Of a stretch of DNA of 64,000 nucleotides, positions 32,090-43,192 are shown one piece after another. Source of the DNA: Triatoma infestans (lineage: Eukaryota; Arthropoda; Insecta; Hemiptera; Reduviidae); assembly GCA_011037195.1 (NCBI GenBank), contig JAAEAF010003829.1, positions 35,738 to 99,737 of the forward strand, in the 5' to 3' direction. The notes below the pieces were generated by a model. It had not been told where the DNA came from. It did no database searches and saw only the letters and a list, made by a program, of their open reading frames with translations. A program made the translations under genes and the position numbers. The first letter of the stretch is position 1. Every line of letters begins with the position of its first letter.

Positions 32090-32222
32090 AAAAAACATTC
32101 AGCAAAGTTACACTTTTTGTTGATGGATTTTGCCCAAAATCTCGTGTATGATGCAGTGCTGGTACCTGAACGAGATCCCAAATCTGAGCTTTCTGCATTT
32201 TTAGTTTTTGAGATATTTTGTT
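32090..32222 (-). repeat. Family A half-A fragment, left of the LTR relic
   Basis: cattcagcaaagttacactt, attttgcccaaaatctcgtg, ctgagctttctgcattttta, ttgagatattttgtt. The unit is cut at 32222 and resumes at about 32572 with its CA microsatellite. Confidence 0.75.
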
Positions 32223-32571
32223 TGATATGATATTAATATAGTCCCCAGAAATTATATGGTTCAGCTTATATGTTTAATAAAACAACACACTGTATATTAT
32301 TATGATTGTGGTAATAAATGCTCGAGTACAACTCTTTTATTTATTAGAAATTAAGCACACATAACAGTGGCGACGAGGTTAAAAATTAAAAAAATGAATG
32401 AAGAACAAGAACTGCAAGGTGAGAATTTGATTAACTACAAGTGAACAGAGATATAGCCAGAGTGATAAAGAAGCTACAGCAATCTATTGGGGATTAAAGA
32501 AATGCTTCATTACTGTTACGGGCCAAATTCACACTTGTTACAGATCACAAGCGTCCAACAATATCAGCCAC
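32223..32571 (+). mobile_element. Internally deleted Ty3/Gypsy-like LTR retrotransposon relic
   Basis: Candidate LTR 32223-32366 (tgatatgatatt ... cacataaca: TG...CA ends, with aataaa near 32313). It is followed at once by gtggcgacgagg (32367-32378), typical of Gypsy primer-binding regions, and by an ATG-started short frame (MNEEQELQG) like a gag start. The sequence then jumps to pieces of the RNase H region in three frames: TAIYWGLKK (to 32502), HYCYG (32508-32522) and TDHK (32540-32551). Frameshifts separate them. The whole sits between two halves of one family A unit, at its CA microsatellite. The gene order and missing middle indicate a large internal deletion; nothing here is functional. 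Confidence 0.65.
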
Positions 32572-32745
32572 ACACACACATATATACACACATGCGCACA
32601 CACACACACAAGCTAAAAAAATTTTTCGTACCCAGGGACCTTAAAACATATATTTCCGGTTCCAAAATTCAATTTCGACATTTTAACACGACTTGTAATA
32701 AAAAGGAAAAGAAACCAGACAAAAGAAAGTTTTTTTCCGCATTGA
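32572..32745 (-). repeat. Family A P2-P1, right of the LTR relic
   Basis: CA microsatellite (about 32572-32610), agctaaaaaaatttttcgta, atatttccggttccaaaat, cgacattttaacacgact. Continuation of the unit cut at 32222. Confidence 0.7.
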
Positions 32746-33044
32746 AATTAATTCAAGTATTGGCTAAAAGACATGGTTTAAATTGCCCATTATTATTAGT
32801 GGAAAGCAACAAGAGACAATGGCAGCAAGATGGGACAGACTGCCCCGCCACATCGACAGACAGACAGACAAAGAAGGATGTATGATTATAAGATCGATAA
32901 CTTGTCTACATGGCTATCATATCCTCTTATTAAAATACTACAAGCACTACGTTTAGTAAAGTCTAGGGAAAATTTTTCTCTTTAAGTTGGTAAGAGTACA
33001 TATACGTGTCAGATTTTTGAAGAAACTGGATTTCTGAAATTTGA
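32746..33044. other. Unassigned stretch
   Basis: Short repeat scraps such as tttttctctttaagttggta. No gene. Confidence 0.3.
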
Positions 33045-33660
33045 TACGTTCAAAGTCAATGTGCCTCTACCAACCAAACGTCACAGATTTCCCAGCAACC
33101 CCCCTAAAATCAAATTTTTCGGAAAAATGTTTTGAATTAAAAGTGGTAGTTTATTGATTCGCACGTCAGGTTGACCAATTTTCTTCAAATCTGAAGTTCT
33201 AACAAAGCTTTTAATATCATACAGTTGGTAGAACTGTACACTGTGCTGAAATGCCATTTGGGCGTAACGTTGCAGCTCTTTTAAAAACCGCCAAACAACA
33301 ATTTCCCTAGGAAAATGTCTCAAATAAAAGAAATAGGATAGATTAAAGGAGTTTGTGTGGTTGATTGTGCGAAGCTTGCTGAAAACCATCGAGAAAATTG
33401 CGAAAAACTGAATAGGATAAAAAAACGCATTTCCAGTATACATATTTTTTGTTCTGAATTTTCGTGCTGGGAGATTGTATCTAAACAGAAAAGCCTTGCG
33501 ATTTTTCGTGTCCATATAATTATATGCAGGCGCAGACATACATACCACACAACACAATTAATAAAAACATATTTTTCGTATTCAAACAATATGAAAACAC
33601 GTATTTCCGGTGAGAGTTTCACAATCGCAATACTTCTTCTTATTGCAGTTAAATAAAAAA
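33045..33660 (-). repeat. Family A copy, first of a tandem pair
   Basis: Half B (attcgcacgtcaggttgacc), P5, half A (accatcgagaaaattgcgaa), P2/P1 (ctattgcagttaaataaaa at the end). The hairpin of its P1 leads straight into the next unit's start at about 33661. Confidence 0.8.
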
Positions 33661-34515
33661 AAATCTGGCGTGAAACCGTCACACGACTTTCTCTTACTGC
33701 ACTTTATAGAGAGAGAGAGAGAGATATTCCTAATTCACAAACATAATTTTAACTCAGCGTCTTCAATTTTATATATCAATGGGAGAAACTAAATTTAATT
33801 AAATGACTGAGCTAACTCATCCTTCCCCCATTCCTCCTAAACTTCTTAATGGACTTTCTCGGAAAAAGTTTCGAACAAAAGTGATAATCATAGTTAGTAT
33901 GCCAAATTTAAGGAAATCCGTTGATGTTTTTATGGAAACAAACGCAGAAAACTTAAAAAAAAACTGTTCAATAAAAGCGCACTTCCTGTCAACCGATTTT
34001 CTTCAACACCGGAATTTCGTCAGCATATTTAATTCTAATTAACATTAATTAGATGATAAAATTGAATAGAAACTGAAATCGCATTTAATAAGAAAAGTAA
34101 CCTTGAATAAATTTTCCCAAAGAAATGTAACAGATAAAACTTGTAACTCTTTATATATCTAATTGATACACCAAATTTAAAGAAAACAGATCGTTGGAGC
34201 CTTTTTGAGTGACTCGCAAAAAAGTTAAAAAAAACATTCAGTAAATTGGTACTTCCGGCTGAGATTTTGACAGACAACTTACTTACATGGAATCTCATGG
34301 TGATGAGAACGAAATGAAATCTCATGGTAAACGAAATATCAAGTTTACCCTTTCTACGATTTTTTTTAGCTACGCTGTTCACATACACTGGCCATTTTTT
34401 AAAAACCACTTTTTGGACTCTGAGGACTTGACTTTAAACCTTTATTTCTGGTGAAAACTCGATATCGAAATTTGACAAGATTACAATACTTCCTCTTCCT
34501 AGGATGTTGGATGTT
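33661..34515 (-). repeat. Family A full-length copy, second of a tandem pair
   Basis: Start atctggcgtgaaaccgtcac, acgactttctcttactgc; GA microsatellite (33706-33722); half B (aaaagcgcacttcctgtcaa); P5; half A (cattcagtaaattggtactt, tccggctgagattttga); a short internal duplication of the word aatctcatgg (34290-34330); P2/P1 (aaccactttttggactctga, acaatacttcctcttccta). Length is about 850 bp. Confidence 0.85.
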
Positions 34516-35130
34516 CGGTAGATTTTACGAGAGTTTACAAAGTTTTGCAGCCGTTGAAAATCAAAGCCTAGTGGAGCAGATACAATAAGAAAAGCACTCT
34601 CTAAGTAAGGACGGCAAAAGAGGAGGAAGTTAATAGGAGAGAGCAAAGGCTGTGTGATGGTGATGATGCTCTCGCAGAGTGTGTATAGGGGTTGTCGGGG
34701 AAAGTGGATACGATATTATCGACCGGTTCTTTACAATGTTGGTAGCATTGAGGGTGGCGGTGTGCAGAGCGGAATGGAGCACGGGGGGAAGAGAAAGACA
34801 TGGATAGTTTAAGGAGGAACGTAGTGGTGTATTGTCTTAACAGTCTGTATACAGAATATGCCGCCGCCCCATTCTATTTAGGGACCTCTACTGACTAAAC
34901 TTGGTCTTTGCCATCTTCAGATAAACAATAACTGATTATCAGAGAGGCAACATGTTCAGTGTTCAGCTGTATTCAGTATTCAAGCCATTCTTCCTTAGCC
35001 AATTTATACATGACACATGTCATTTCTACAATACGTACGGCAACAGCAAAAATGCATTTGCTTTTTGCAAACTACCCTGTCAATCACATGTTCAATGTGC
35101 ATTACAAGATACACATGAGAATGCAACAGT
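34516..35130. other. Unassigned stretch
   Basis: GA/TG-rich at about 34610-34800. No recognised gene. Confidence 0.35.
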
Positions 35131-35960
35131 CACGAAAATCTAATGTGAAACCCTCATACGACTTAAGTGATAAATTTTCATAAAAAATAAAATTTTACCA
35201 AATAAAATTTTACACATAAATTTTACAGTCACACATACAGAGGGTGAAGACTATACTCGTAGGCTTTGAGGACATGATTTATGAATGCACCTGAATGTGA
35301 GTAGAATGCATGAAACATGCTGTTGTGTCACCCCCTCCCCCACTAACACATGTAACCATGGTGAGCCTAACTCTCACATTCCTCAGAATAAGAAAAAAGT
35401 TTTCCCGGGAAAATATTTTCAGATAAAAGTGAAAGGCATTTATTTAGTCGATCAAAATGCCTTGAATCTCAGGAACCAACTACAGCCGATTTTGGTCGGA
35501 ACAATAAACGTTGAGTTGTCGAGCATATAAACGTTTAAAATATTATATAGTGCTGGTAGGGCATCACTAAGTACTTACGAAAAATGATACATTTATAAAA
35601 GAGATTTATTTCTTTAAAAAGACTTTTAATATAAACTTATTAAACCAAGCTGGAATACGTCAACATACTAAAACACACGTCAAAATACTAAGTAAACTAG
35701 CAAACCTTCCCAAACCTTATATTACATAATTAATGTGTTTGCTTTGACTGTGGACCAATGGTATGTGCAGTGTATAGAAAATCATTGGCAAAGTTTCCGA
35801 GAAAATCATGAAAAAACTTTCTTTTTTTAAAAAAAGTACAGTAGCGTTCTCTATCGGGTGATGTATTTTGACAGAAACCTTCGGGTCGGATGCAATGGCT
35901 GTAACTAAACGGAAATATCAAGTTTCAGCTTCCTGGGAAAGTAAAATGTAAAAATTCCAA
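35131..35960 (-). repeat. Scattered family A fragments
   Basis: Terminal motif at 35135-35165 (aaaatctaatgtgaaaccct). Half-B-like ccgggaaaatattttcag at about 35405. Half A at about 35780-35950 (gtttccgagaaaatcatga, tattttgacagaaaccttcg, aaatatcaagtttcagcttc). The intervening DNA is unassigned. Confidence 0.5.
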
Positions 35961-36840
35961 ATTTTGAAGATAATTAGGCAACAATATTAAGCGAAAATCA
36001 TGTTTCTTCTCGCCATATTAAGTAAATAAACAATTTCGAATGGGTGAATGATCTTGTAAAGGGTACTATGGCCCAGTAATCCTATTGGTTAGGGTCTTTT
36101 TTTCTAGTTAAAACCTCCACAACTAACGGGTTGTATAAATGTTATTTTTTAGTGATGAAGAAAATTGAAGGGAAGAAAACCAAGTATTCAAAGTGGGGAA
36201 AAAAACACACGGTTAAAAATCAAGCACAAGTACGTGTTCGAAAGAATAAAAGTTCAAAAGATAAAAAACAAAACAAAAATCTTAAAGAAGGTATAAGAAG
36301 AGAGAAGATGGATGTGGCCAATAAAAAAAATAAATCTTCTTTTCATTCTTTAAAGAAATGAAAACTTTCACTCCACTAGAGAGCGTCACAAGCGTATCAC
36401 AAGAACAATGAAGGTGTGAACAACTTCCCTGTTAACGATATTGTTGTCGATGTGTACTTATTGTTCTGTATATCCCCACCACTCTATAACATCAGCGCTA
36501 CCTTGACCTCACAGTGTGCTGAGTATGTGTCTAATAATGAAGGCAGTGAATCAAGACAACTATATAAGAAACATACATATGATCCTCTCACACTCCATCG
36601 TGTCCAGTTTTATTTCTTGTGCGGTAGAGTTCGCTGCCACCGCTACCTCTTTTACACACTCTCCACGGCCATCTATTGATTGTTCTCTCTTTTTCGTAGC
36701 TTCTCAAATTATTTACGGACTGGCCACTAGCTATCTTCTCCGACATAGCAGTTAATTTTAGATAAACTTAAAACATTGTAAAAGACAAAGTTCGTTTAAA
36801 TTCGATTGTTTTACAATAAATTTTTGGTTGTACGTTAAAA
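35961..36840. other. Unassigned stretch
   Basis: The frame at 36131-36361 is Lys-rich because the DNA is A-rich on this strand; no domain. No other feature supported. Confidence 0.35.
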
Positions 36841-36841
36841 A

Positions 36842-37345
36842 AAATGGTTCGAAACAGTCACAGACTCTTACTGCTGTTAATACAATTATATAAGAATAAA
36901 TTTTCTTACAACTTCAAATTTTACCTGGGTAAAATTCTGGATGTGCTAATATAAATATAGAAATGGAGGAAAAACATAAATATAGGCGGGACAAGTATCA
37001 TCCGGGCAGATAGTGGAAGCGATTACATTTTAAACCAGAAGAGAGCGCCAATAACACTGAACCAACCGTTGGAACATTTGAAATTCAACGCTACAAATTT
37101 CAACGCGACAAAATATTCTAAAGAACAGTGACAGATTTATACTGAAAAATGTTTCAAAGAAATATAATTCGTTTTATCTGTGAAGTTAGGAAATTGTTTT
37201 AGATCATTTTCGAGAAAACAGAGCCATTTTTTTGTTATTAATTAGTTGCGTCTACAAAGAAAACGGGGAAAACAAACAAAAATTCTGTAAAATTACACTT
37301 CCGGTAGTGACAGATTTTTATTTAAAATATCGGCTCGGATACAAC
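36842..37345 (-). repeat. Family A terminus to half B
   Basis: ggttcgaaacagtcacagac, ctcttactgctgttaatac, ggcgggacaagtatcatcc, gagagcgccaataacac, cattttcgagaaaacagagc, ttctgtaaaattacacttcc. Confidence 0.75.
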
Positions 37346-37361
37346 TTTAAAGATAATCCAA

Positions 37362-37500
37362 GGAAACCCAAGCTGATATTCCGTTTAGGAACTAACATGG
37401 GATACGACTTGAATGTTTCGATCAAATTCTGTAATTAGAAGTACAACTTTACTGATTTTTTTACTTTTTCTTACCCCTAGTAAGAGGGAGTGTTGCGACC
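37362..37500 (+). repeat. Duplicated family A segment, copy 1
   Basis: aaacccaagctgatattccg ... ttacccctagtaagaggg, spanning the end of half A and the hairpin of the next unit. It recurs at about 94% identity at 38948-39083. Confidence 0.75.
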
Positions 37501-37725
37501 GTGCCAGACTGTTTTGAGTTTACTGCGTTTTTTTAATTTTTGAGATACTTTGTTCATACACGTGCACAATACACAAACCACCGCACTGTATCGGGTATGG
37601 GAACCTTTCTTTTCATACTCTCAGTACGTGAAAACATTTATATTCAACGAAAACACACACGTTGAAAATTTTACACCATCACTTCTCTCTTACAACTGTA
37701 ACAGTAAACAATAACTCTGAACCTG
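37501..37725 (+). repeat. Family A P1 fragments in both orientations
   Basis: Plus P1/P2 to about 37570 (gtgttgcgaccgtgccaga, ttgagatactttgttcat) and a minus P1 at about 37590-37715 (gaaaattttacaccatcact, tctcttacaactgtaaca). Confidence 0.55.
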
Positions 37726-38229
37726 TTTATATCAATTTTCTCTGTAAAAATATATATTATATACGCATTTGAATTATTTTTGCGTACATTGGACGAAATG
37801 ATCAAAAAAATGGAAGTCAATTTTAAAGGGTAAACAAATTAATATGCGAAATACAACCCAATCTGGTTGAATGAATCGTTAGGTTAGTCAAGCTTTAGTT
37901 AACAATAACGGAAGGAAAGCCGACACTGCAGCATCGAGAGAAAAGATTGTTAAGAAGATCGTGAGAAAGGGTGAAAAAAATTGTTCCTCCCGTGCAAGGA
38001 TCGAACTTTAAATTGAATTAGCACTCAAAAAAATAAAGGGTAGGCAATGAGGGTGGACAAGACGCATCAATACTTGTGCAGAGGGCGCCCCACCACGTTG
38101 TGTCCCTTTTCTGTACTATTTCACCTCACCGTTCATGTTATATTTTACATCCAATATATATATAGAGAGAGTTCTGGTCCGAAGGGCAGAGGGAACCAAG
38201 ATATAAGACACATTTTCTAAATGGATTCA
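37726..38229. other. Unassigned stretch
   Basis: AT-rich; a TA run with gagaga at about 38155-38170. No gene. Confidence 0.3.
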
Positions 38230-38690
38230 CACATCATCTTACTATGGACGACACCGTCAAGACGAGGGAGAAGATGCGCTTGCCGGGGGAATGGAATTGG
38301 AACATGATGATATCTTTCTGGAAGAATTGACAATAGGATTGATCGGCTGTGATGACAACTTGGTGTCTATATGTTGTTTTTTTTTTTTTGATGGGTGTAA
38401 AAGGGAATGTAGGTTTTTACTGGAGAAGGGGGATTTGTAACGTGAACATAGATAAAAGGGACCCAGCCCGGTTTTTGAAGCCACGAGGATATCCAATTGG
38501 AATGTTATGTCCTCTACTGGGAATGGTATAACTATGGACTTGGGGGAGGATGATGACGAAAAGGAATCCTCTTTTAGATTGGTATTGGAATTTTAACGGA
38601 ATTATTCCCCACGAAAACGTACTGAAGAGATATCGGGAGAAAATCCTATCATAACTTCTAGCCGAGATCCCCTTCGGAACACACACACAC
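38230..38690 (+). pseudogene. Possible decayed coding relic, origin unknown
   Basis: Base composition here differs from the surrounding AT-rich repeat, with GC-richer codons. Two acidic frames read like protein: one includes GGMELEHDDIFLEELTIG (about 38285-38340) and another includes SSTGNGITMDLGEDDDEKES (about 38505-38565). They lie in different frames with stops and a T run (38377-38390) between. I recognise no family. It could be an eroded exon or mobile-element ORF, or chance. Confidence 0.25.
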
Positions 38691-38947
38691 ACAGATGATG
38701 CCATACCATTCAAACAGAATACATTATTACATCTTTCGCCTTACATTAGCTAACTTTGAATAAGAAAGTTAGATAATGGAATAGTAGTAGCTCCTGGAGG
38801 AGGAGATACTAGCGACATCAAATGGCGAAATATTAATGAATTTTCCAAGAGGGTTTTAGTTATTCACGTTTTAGAAATCATAATTATTTTTTTCTTGGAC
38901 ATAACTCTATATCCTCCTTATAACCTATAAGCACTCACAAAGGAAAC
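38691..38947. other. Unassigned stretch
   Basis: No supported feature. Confidence 0.3.
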
Positions 38948-39405
38948 TCCAAGGAAACTCAAGCTGATATTCCGTTTAGGAACTAACTTGGGATATGACT
39001 TGAAGATTTCGATCAAACTCTGTAATTAGAAGTATAACTTTACTGATTTTTTTTACTTTTTCTTACCCCTAGTAAGAGGGATCGTGCCAGATTTTAGAAA
39101 TTGAGTTTTCACCGAATGTAATGTTTTGGGGTCTCTGAATACGAAAAATAAGTTTTTACTGAATGGTCAGTATGTGTATGTATATGTATGTGAACAGAAT
39201 AGTTCAAAAACGAAAAATTGCAATAAGTTCCTACTTTTACATTCTGTTTGGGTATGAACATAGAATCCGACAGGAAGTTATGTGTCACAATTCCTCAACT
39301 GGAAGTACCACTTTACTGAATGGATTTTCGCTTTTTTGCAATTTTGAAAAAATAATTGGTGTATTAGCATTTGGCTCGCTAGATTTTTTTTGCCATATAA
39401 TATAA
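38948..39405 (+). repeat. Family A, including duplicated segment copy 2
   Basis: 38948-39083 repeats 37362-37496. The unit then continues through P1 (atcgtgccagattttagaa), P2 (gaatggtcagtatgtgtatg, agaatagttcaaaaacgaaa) and half A (ctcaactggaagtaccactt) to about 39400. Confidence 0.8.
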
Positions 39406-40105
39406 TGAATTAATTCCATATCGATTGTGAAAATAGATTAACAAAAATTAAGATCAACTGCTCTGAAAGGAACTCAAGTTCTTAAAGTTGATCTCACTCA
39501 CTGCATTAAATATCACATTATATCTGTACAACTACTCGTCTCCATGACTATTATTCAATATGCAATGCAAATCGATAATGTAATCTGTATAGTATATGTA
39601 TAACGCATGCATAATAATCTAAGAGATATCTTGTAATATATCTATCACATTCCATTGACAGATTGAAAGCAATATTTGCCGGTGATGTACTAATGTCTAA
39701 TAAAAAGGACTGTCAGAAGTGTCTCATCAAGGTTTTAGCGCCGCAACCAGAGATCTAGAGACTGCATCATCTAAACTGGTACAATCAACAACAAATATCA
39801 CAGAACTTTAACTAACGCTACTTGGTAGAAATTAAATATTCACCAATAAAAGTCTGATATTTTTTTTTTAAATAAAGCACAATTAATTTTTCAGAAATCC
39901 ACCGAATATACTAAAAACACAGCGTTCCACCCCATAAAGAACAAAGCCTTGGGTACGGCGATTTTTGTTTCTTTCTTTTTTAGAAGTTATGCAGCGAGAT
40001 AGTGTCTAACATTCGCTATCAGGGACTGTTGCTGCCCATTTTTACTCTCAGAACGCTGGATGAATCCCGCTGGAATTCCTATCCGGTTTATTCTGAAAAT
40101 CAAAA
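39406..40105. other. Unassigned stretch
   Basis: A small hairpin-like pair aagatcaact / agttgatctc (about 39449-39495). No gene. Confidence 0.3.
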
Positions 40106-40109
40106 TTAG

Positions 40110-40545
40110 CTCAGGCAAAAATCTGGTATGGAACCGTCGCATGGCCATGTAGTACGACCACAGGGCGACCCTGACGATCAGCTCAGTAAATATTGGGTTG
40201 TGCAATTTAGAGGTAAAAGCTAAACGTCTTACCGCCATCCAGAACCAATCTAAATTCTTTTCTTTTTCCGGAAAAAGGTTACAAACAATGTGCAACAAGC
40301 ATTTCAAGTTTAAAAAAAACATTTTCGGAGTTTTCGAGTAAATTCTGATAAACTCAGAAACCAATCCTGAAAAAAGTCACACTTTTAAACGTAAAACTAT
40401 CTTCTTTAATTCGGAATTCTAAACGGAAGTTACCCTTGGATTTTGGCAAATGGCTATATGTTTCCACTCCCTAAGAACTTCCAAAAAATCCATTTCTCCA
40501 GAAAACTGTTTCGAATAAAGGTAAAAGGTTTTTATAATAATAATA
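40110..40545 (-). repeat. Family A terminus, half B and P5
   Basis: aaaaatctggtatggaaccg, attttcggagttttcgagta, cctgaaaaaagtcacactt, tcttctttaattcggaattc, ccatttctccagaaaactg. Highly diverged. Confidence 0.6.
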
Positions 40546-40549
40546 ATAA

Positions 40550-40770
40550 GGGAAGGGAATAGCTAAGTGGTTAGCGTACTGGACTCCCACGCGAAGGACC
40601 CGGGTTTGAGTCCAGCTGTGCTACCCTTAGATTTTTTCTTCCTAGAAGCCTCTACAGCTCACTGTTCGGTGATGGATAGTGTTGTCTGCAACGAGAGAAC
40701 ACTGTCCGGAAGCCGGCGGTGCACTGAGATGGCTCCGGGCGCCAATGATCATAGATGTTGACACGTCTTA
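40550..40770 (+). mobile_element. tRNA-derived SINE, copy 3 (full-length)
   Basis: gggaagggaatagctaagtg start; A box 40560-40570 (consensus); B box ggtttgagtcc 40603-40613 (one mismatch); body with gctcactgttcggtgatgg, aacgagagaacactgtccg and gatggctccgggcgcca; 3' A run (40770-40779) leading into an (AAT)n-rich tail. It is the most complete of the three copies, about 220 bp. The tail has probably expanded into the microsatellite that follows. Confidence 0.88.
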
Positions 40771-40860
40771 AAAAAAAAAATAATAATGATAATAACAATA
40801 ATAGTAATAACAATAATAATAAATAATAATAATAATAACAATAATAATAGTAATAATAAT
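40771..40860 (+). repeat. (AAT)n-rich microsatellite, SINE tail
   Basis: Imperfect ataataacaataat repeats following the SINE A run. Confidence 0.8.
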
Positions 40861-40985
40861 ACGATACGGGGCTCCCTTAGTCGTCCTCTTATTAACTACT
40901 TCTTTCTTAGATCACGTCATTTTTATAATCTACACCAACTACCAAATAAATCCAGGTGCCTCCCTTACCTAAGGGCCGCGAGACA
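40861..40985 (+). repeat. Dispersed short repeat B, copy 1
   Basis: cgatacggggctcccttagt, cgtcctcttattaactactt, ctttcttagatcacgtcatt, ttataatctacacc. The first about 85 bp recur at 46063-46146. AAT tracts bound it on both sides, so it may be part of another small element with an AAT tail. Confidence 0.65.
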
Positions 40986-41002
40986 CCTTAGATAATAATA
41001 AC

Positions 41003-41033
<31 letters not shown>

Positions 41034-41219
41034 GGTCTTTATTAAATTTTTAGATATAGAAAAACATAAGAGTTACAAAAACAGAAAAGTGAGAGACAAA
41101 ACTCATGGTCCATAGACTGTCGGTTGTCTATGTAAAGTATTTAATTAATAATTTTCAAGTTTAAAGAAAAAGAGAAACAAAAAAAGTCAATAAAACAAAA
41201 AGTTAATACAATTAATACG
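40986..41219. repeat. (AAT)n tract and AT-rich stretch
   Basis: AAT tract at 40992-41031, then ataggtctttattaaattt and AT-rich sequence. This suggests the 3' end of a LINE/SINE-like element, not otherwise identifiable. Confidence 0.45.
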
Positions 41220-41840
41220 CCTTTATACTTGTGGAGTTAAAGCATTTAAACTTCAAATTTTGTAAATCGTTTCGTTTTCGAGAAAATGCCACCCTCCAAA
41301 AAAAATCTCAAAAATCTGTTCTAAAAGTTTTCCAGATTTTCTACAAATTTGGAATACAATCAATGCTTGTACAATACTTCAATACTGTAGCTACAACAAC
41401 ACATTGTACTGAAACAGAAGGAAGCTGAAACCTTGTTCTTTCCCCATTATCACTCTAAATATCAATTATTCCGAAAAAATGTTATAAACAAAAGTAATAG
41501 GCATTTGTGTGTAAATAACTTCGTATACGAAGTTTAATAAAAAAATTCGTTAGAGTTGATTTCTGAAAAATTGCAAACAAACTTGGGGGGGGGGGGGGGC
41601 AGTTCAGTAGTCGGTTTTGGGATTTTGATGGACACCTTCATGTTAGATGCAGTGGTATACTTCTTGTGACTTTCCGTTGTTGAGATATATTATTCTCTCT
41701 CTCTCACACACACACAGACTATTCGCTAAAAACTTTTCCGGAGGATCTCACAAATATTTATTTCCGGTGAAAACTCAATTTAAATATTTGTCACGGTCGC
41801 AATACTTCCAGTTACAACAATAAGAGAAAGTCATCGCTAA
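41220..41840 (-). repeat. Family A near-complete copy
   Basis: Half B (tcgttttcgagaaaatgcca), P5, half A with a G run (41583-41598), tgatggacaccttcatgtta, tgagatatattattctctct, CA microsatellite, aactcaatttaaatatttg, cggtcgcaatacttccagtt and acaataagagaaagtcat. Confidence 0.8.
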
Positions 41841-42877
41841 TTAATATTTTTAAATAAAATTAAATAAAAAATACACCTGCATGGGCATTTATTAGTACAA
41901 ATTTACGTATTAAATTTATTGTATTTATAAACATAAAATAACCTCCAGCTTGTTTCATAATTAACATATTATTATAATATATGCAAATCCAAACCACTTA
42001 TTAATAAATAAATAAAAAAGAATGGATGACTGTATCTGATGAAATATAATATATCTGAATAAAAATTATAATGAAAGGTGTGTACATATTTTGCAATCAA
42101 TAAAAAAATATTTCCGAAGATAGGTGTACAGGTGGCGAGCAGGTACTCACTGGATGAGGGTACTCAGACTCACCTTCACCACCACCATGTTTCGCGCCAA
42201 TGTTAAAAGAGCGCGCCTATTTATTTATTTTTTTGTATAAAGCAGTAAAATGGTGGCCAAGACATGTGCAATTACTTTTGCTAATCAGCTGTGAACAGTA
42301 ATTAATAGCGTTCGTTTTACTTGTTAAAGTTCAAAGAAAATTAGCCAATATAAACTGTAGTAATAAATTGGTAAGAGAAAATACAGTGACTACTTTTTCA
42401 CTCCAGATTTTTTTTTTTTGTGCTCGATACAACTGTTATGGTGGAGTGGCTGTTGCTGTTATACTCTGGCCGGTGTCTGAACTTACTAGCAATGTGCTTG
42501 ATTTCTGTTACTTAATTGGCTGCCTTCGGGCTATTTTGCTATTCGCTCAAGTTTAACAGCCTCAACAGAATTAAACTGTGTGCCTTGATATGGTCTACCA
42601 CAATCCACCAATATTCTGCAACCCCCGCCATTAAATGCTCTTAATTCAGTCATCTTTTCTCATTCCTATCCGTCTCCGCCGCCAACTCTTACATAACATC
42701 TGTTTGGAAATTTAACGGTTATTTAACTGCTCTAATTGAAGCAGTAGAGCATTAATTCCCCACTAATTTTCTAATCTACATATATACAGGATATGTTCGA
42801 GTAATTTTTAATAATTTTCGATTAATTTATCGATTGTTAATTTGTTTCTTCTTGTGATTCTATCATGTATTTTTCCC
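41841..42877. other. Unassigned stretch
   Basis: A reverse P8-like segment near 42130-42215 (ggcgagcaggtactc, cgcgccaatgtta) and a terminus-like ctactttttcactccagatt at about 42390. Otherwise unassigned; the frame at 42368-42556 has no domain. Confidence 0.35.
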
Positions 42878-43075
42878 ATAATGAAAAGGCCTGCTGCTTC
42901 TTCAAGTGAAAATTATACATGTTGGTTTCTAAGTCATAACGATGTAACTGAATGTAAATGCCATAGGTGGCAGTACCGCCATTTGATCCCAGCTAAACGT
43001 GTAAAGTTATTTCTGAAACTTGCAGCCTCAGTTAACTTGGAACAACTGAATCAACTGGGCCGTGAACATTTCTAA
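42878..43075 (+). CDS. Hypothetical short ORF (unrecognised)
   Basis: From an internal ATG the frame reads MKRPAASSSENYTCWFLSH, later ECKCHRWQYRHLIPAKR, and ends NQLGREHF. It is Cys/His/Trp-containing and basic, and it lies outside recognisable family A sequence. No motif I know; the Cys-x-Cys-His cluster is suggestive but not a defined zinc finger. An AT-pairing hairpin (43171-43192) lies about 95 bp downstream. It may be an exon fragment, a short peptide gene or chance. Confidence 0.25.
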   Translation: MMKRPAASSSENYTCWFLSHNDVTECKCHRWQYRHLIPAKRVKLFLKLAASVNLEQLNQLGREHF

Positions 43076-43170
43076 AAACGCAGAAAGAAACTTGTTTTCT
43101 CGTCTTATTTCTGATTAAAAAAATGTTTTCAAAATGGTAATCCTAGAAAGCACCTTTTAAGTACCGGCTA

Positions 43171-43192
43171 ATACTGTACTTTTGTACAGTAT
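43171..43192. other. Perfect hairpin atactgtac-tttt-gtacagtat
   Basis: A 9-bp perfect stem with a 4-base loop. No associated known element. Confidence 0.6.

Noticed and set aside
33081..34409. Minus-strand frames of 120-158 codons sharing FFAIFS and LQR-type peptide segments
   Set aside because: The shared peptides come from the same non-coding family A DNA (gattttctcg, ctccaacgattttc) translated in several copies and frames. Frames are not conserved between copies.
36131..36361. Lys-rich 76-codon frame resembling a nucleolar-type basic protein
   Set aside because: Composition follows from A-rich DNA; no domain, no supporting splice or repeat-independent evidence.
41583..41598. Long G run as a quadruplex element
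   Set aside because: A single homopolymer lying inside a family A copy; more likely slippage or an assembly or base-calling uncertainty.
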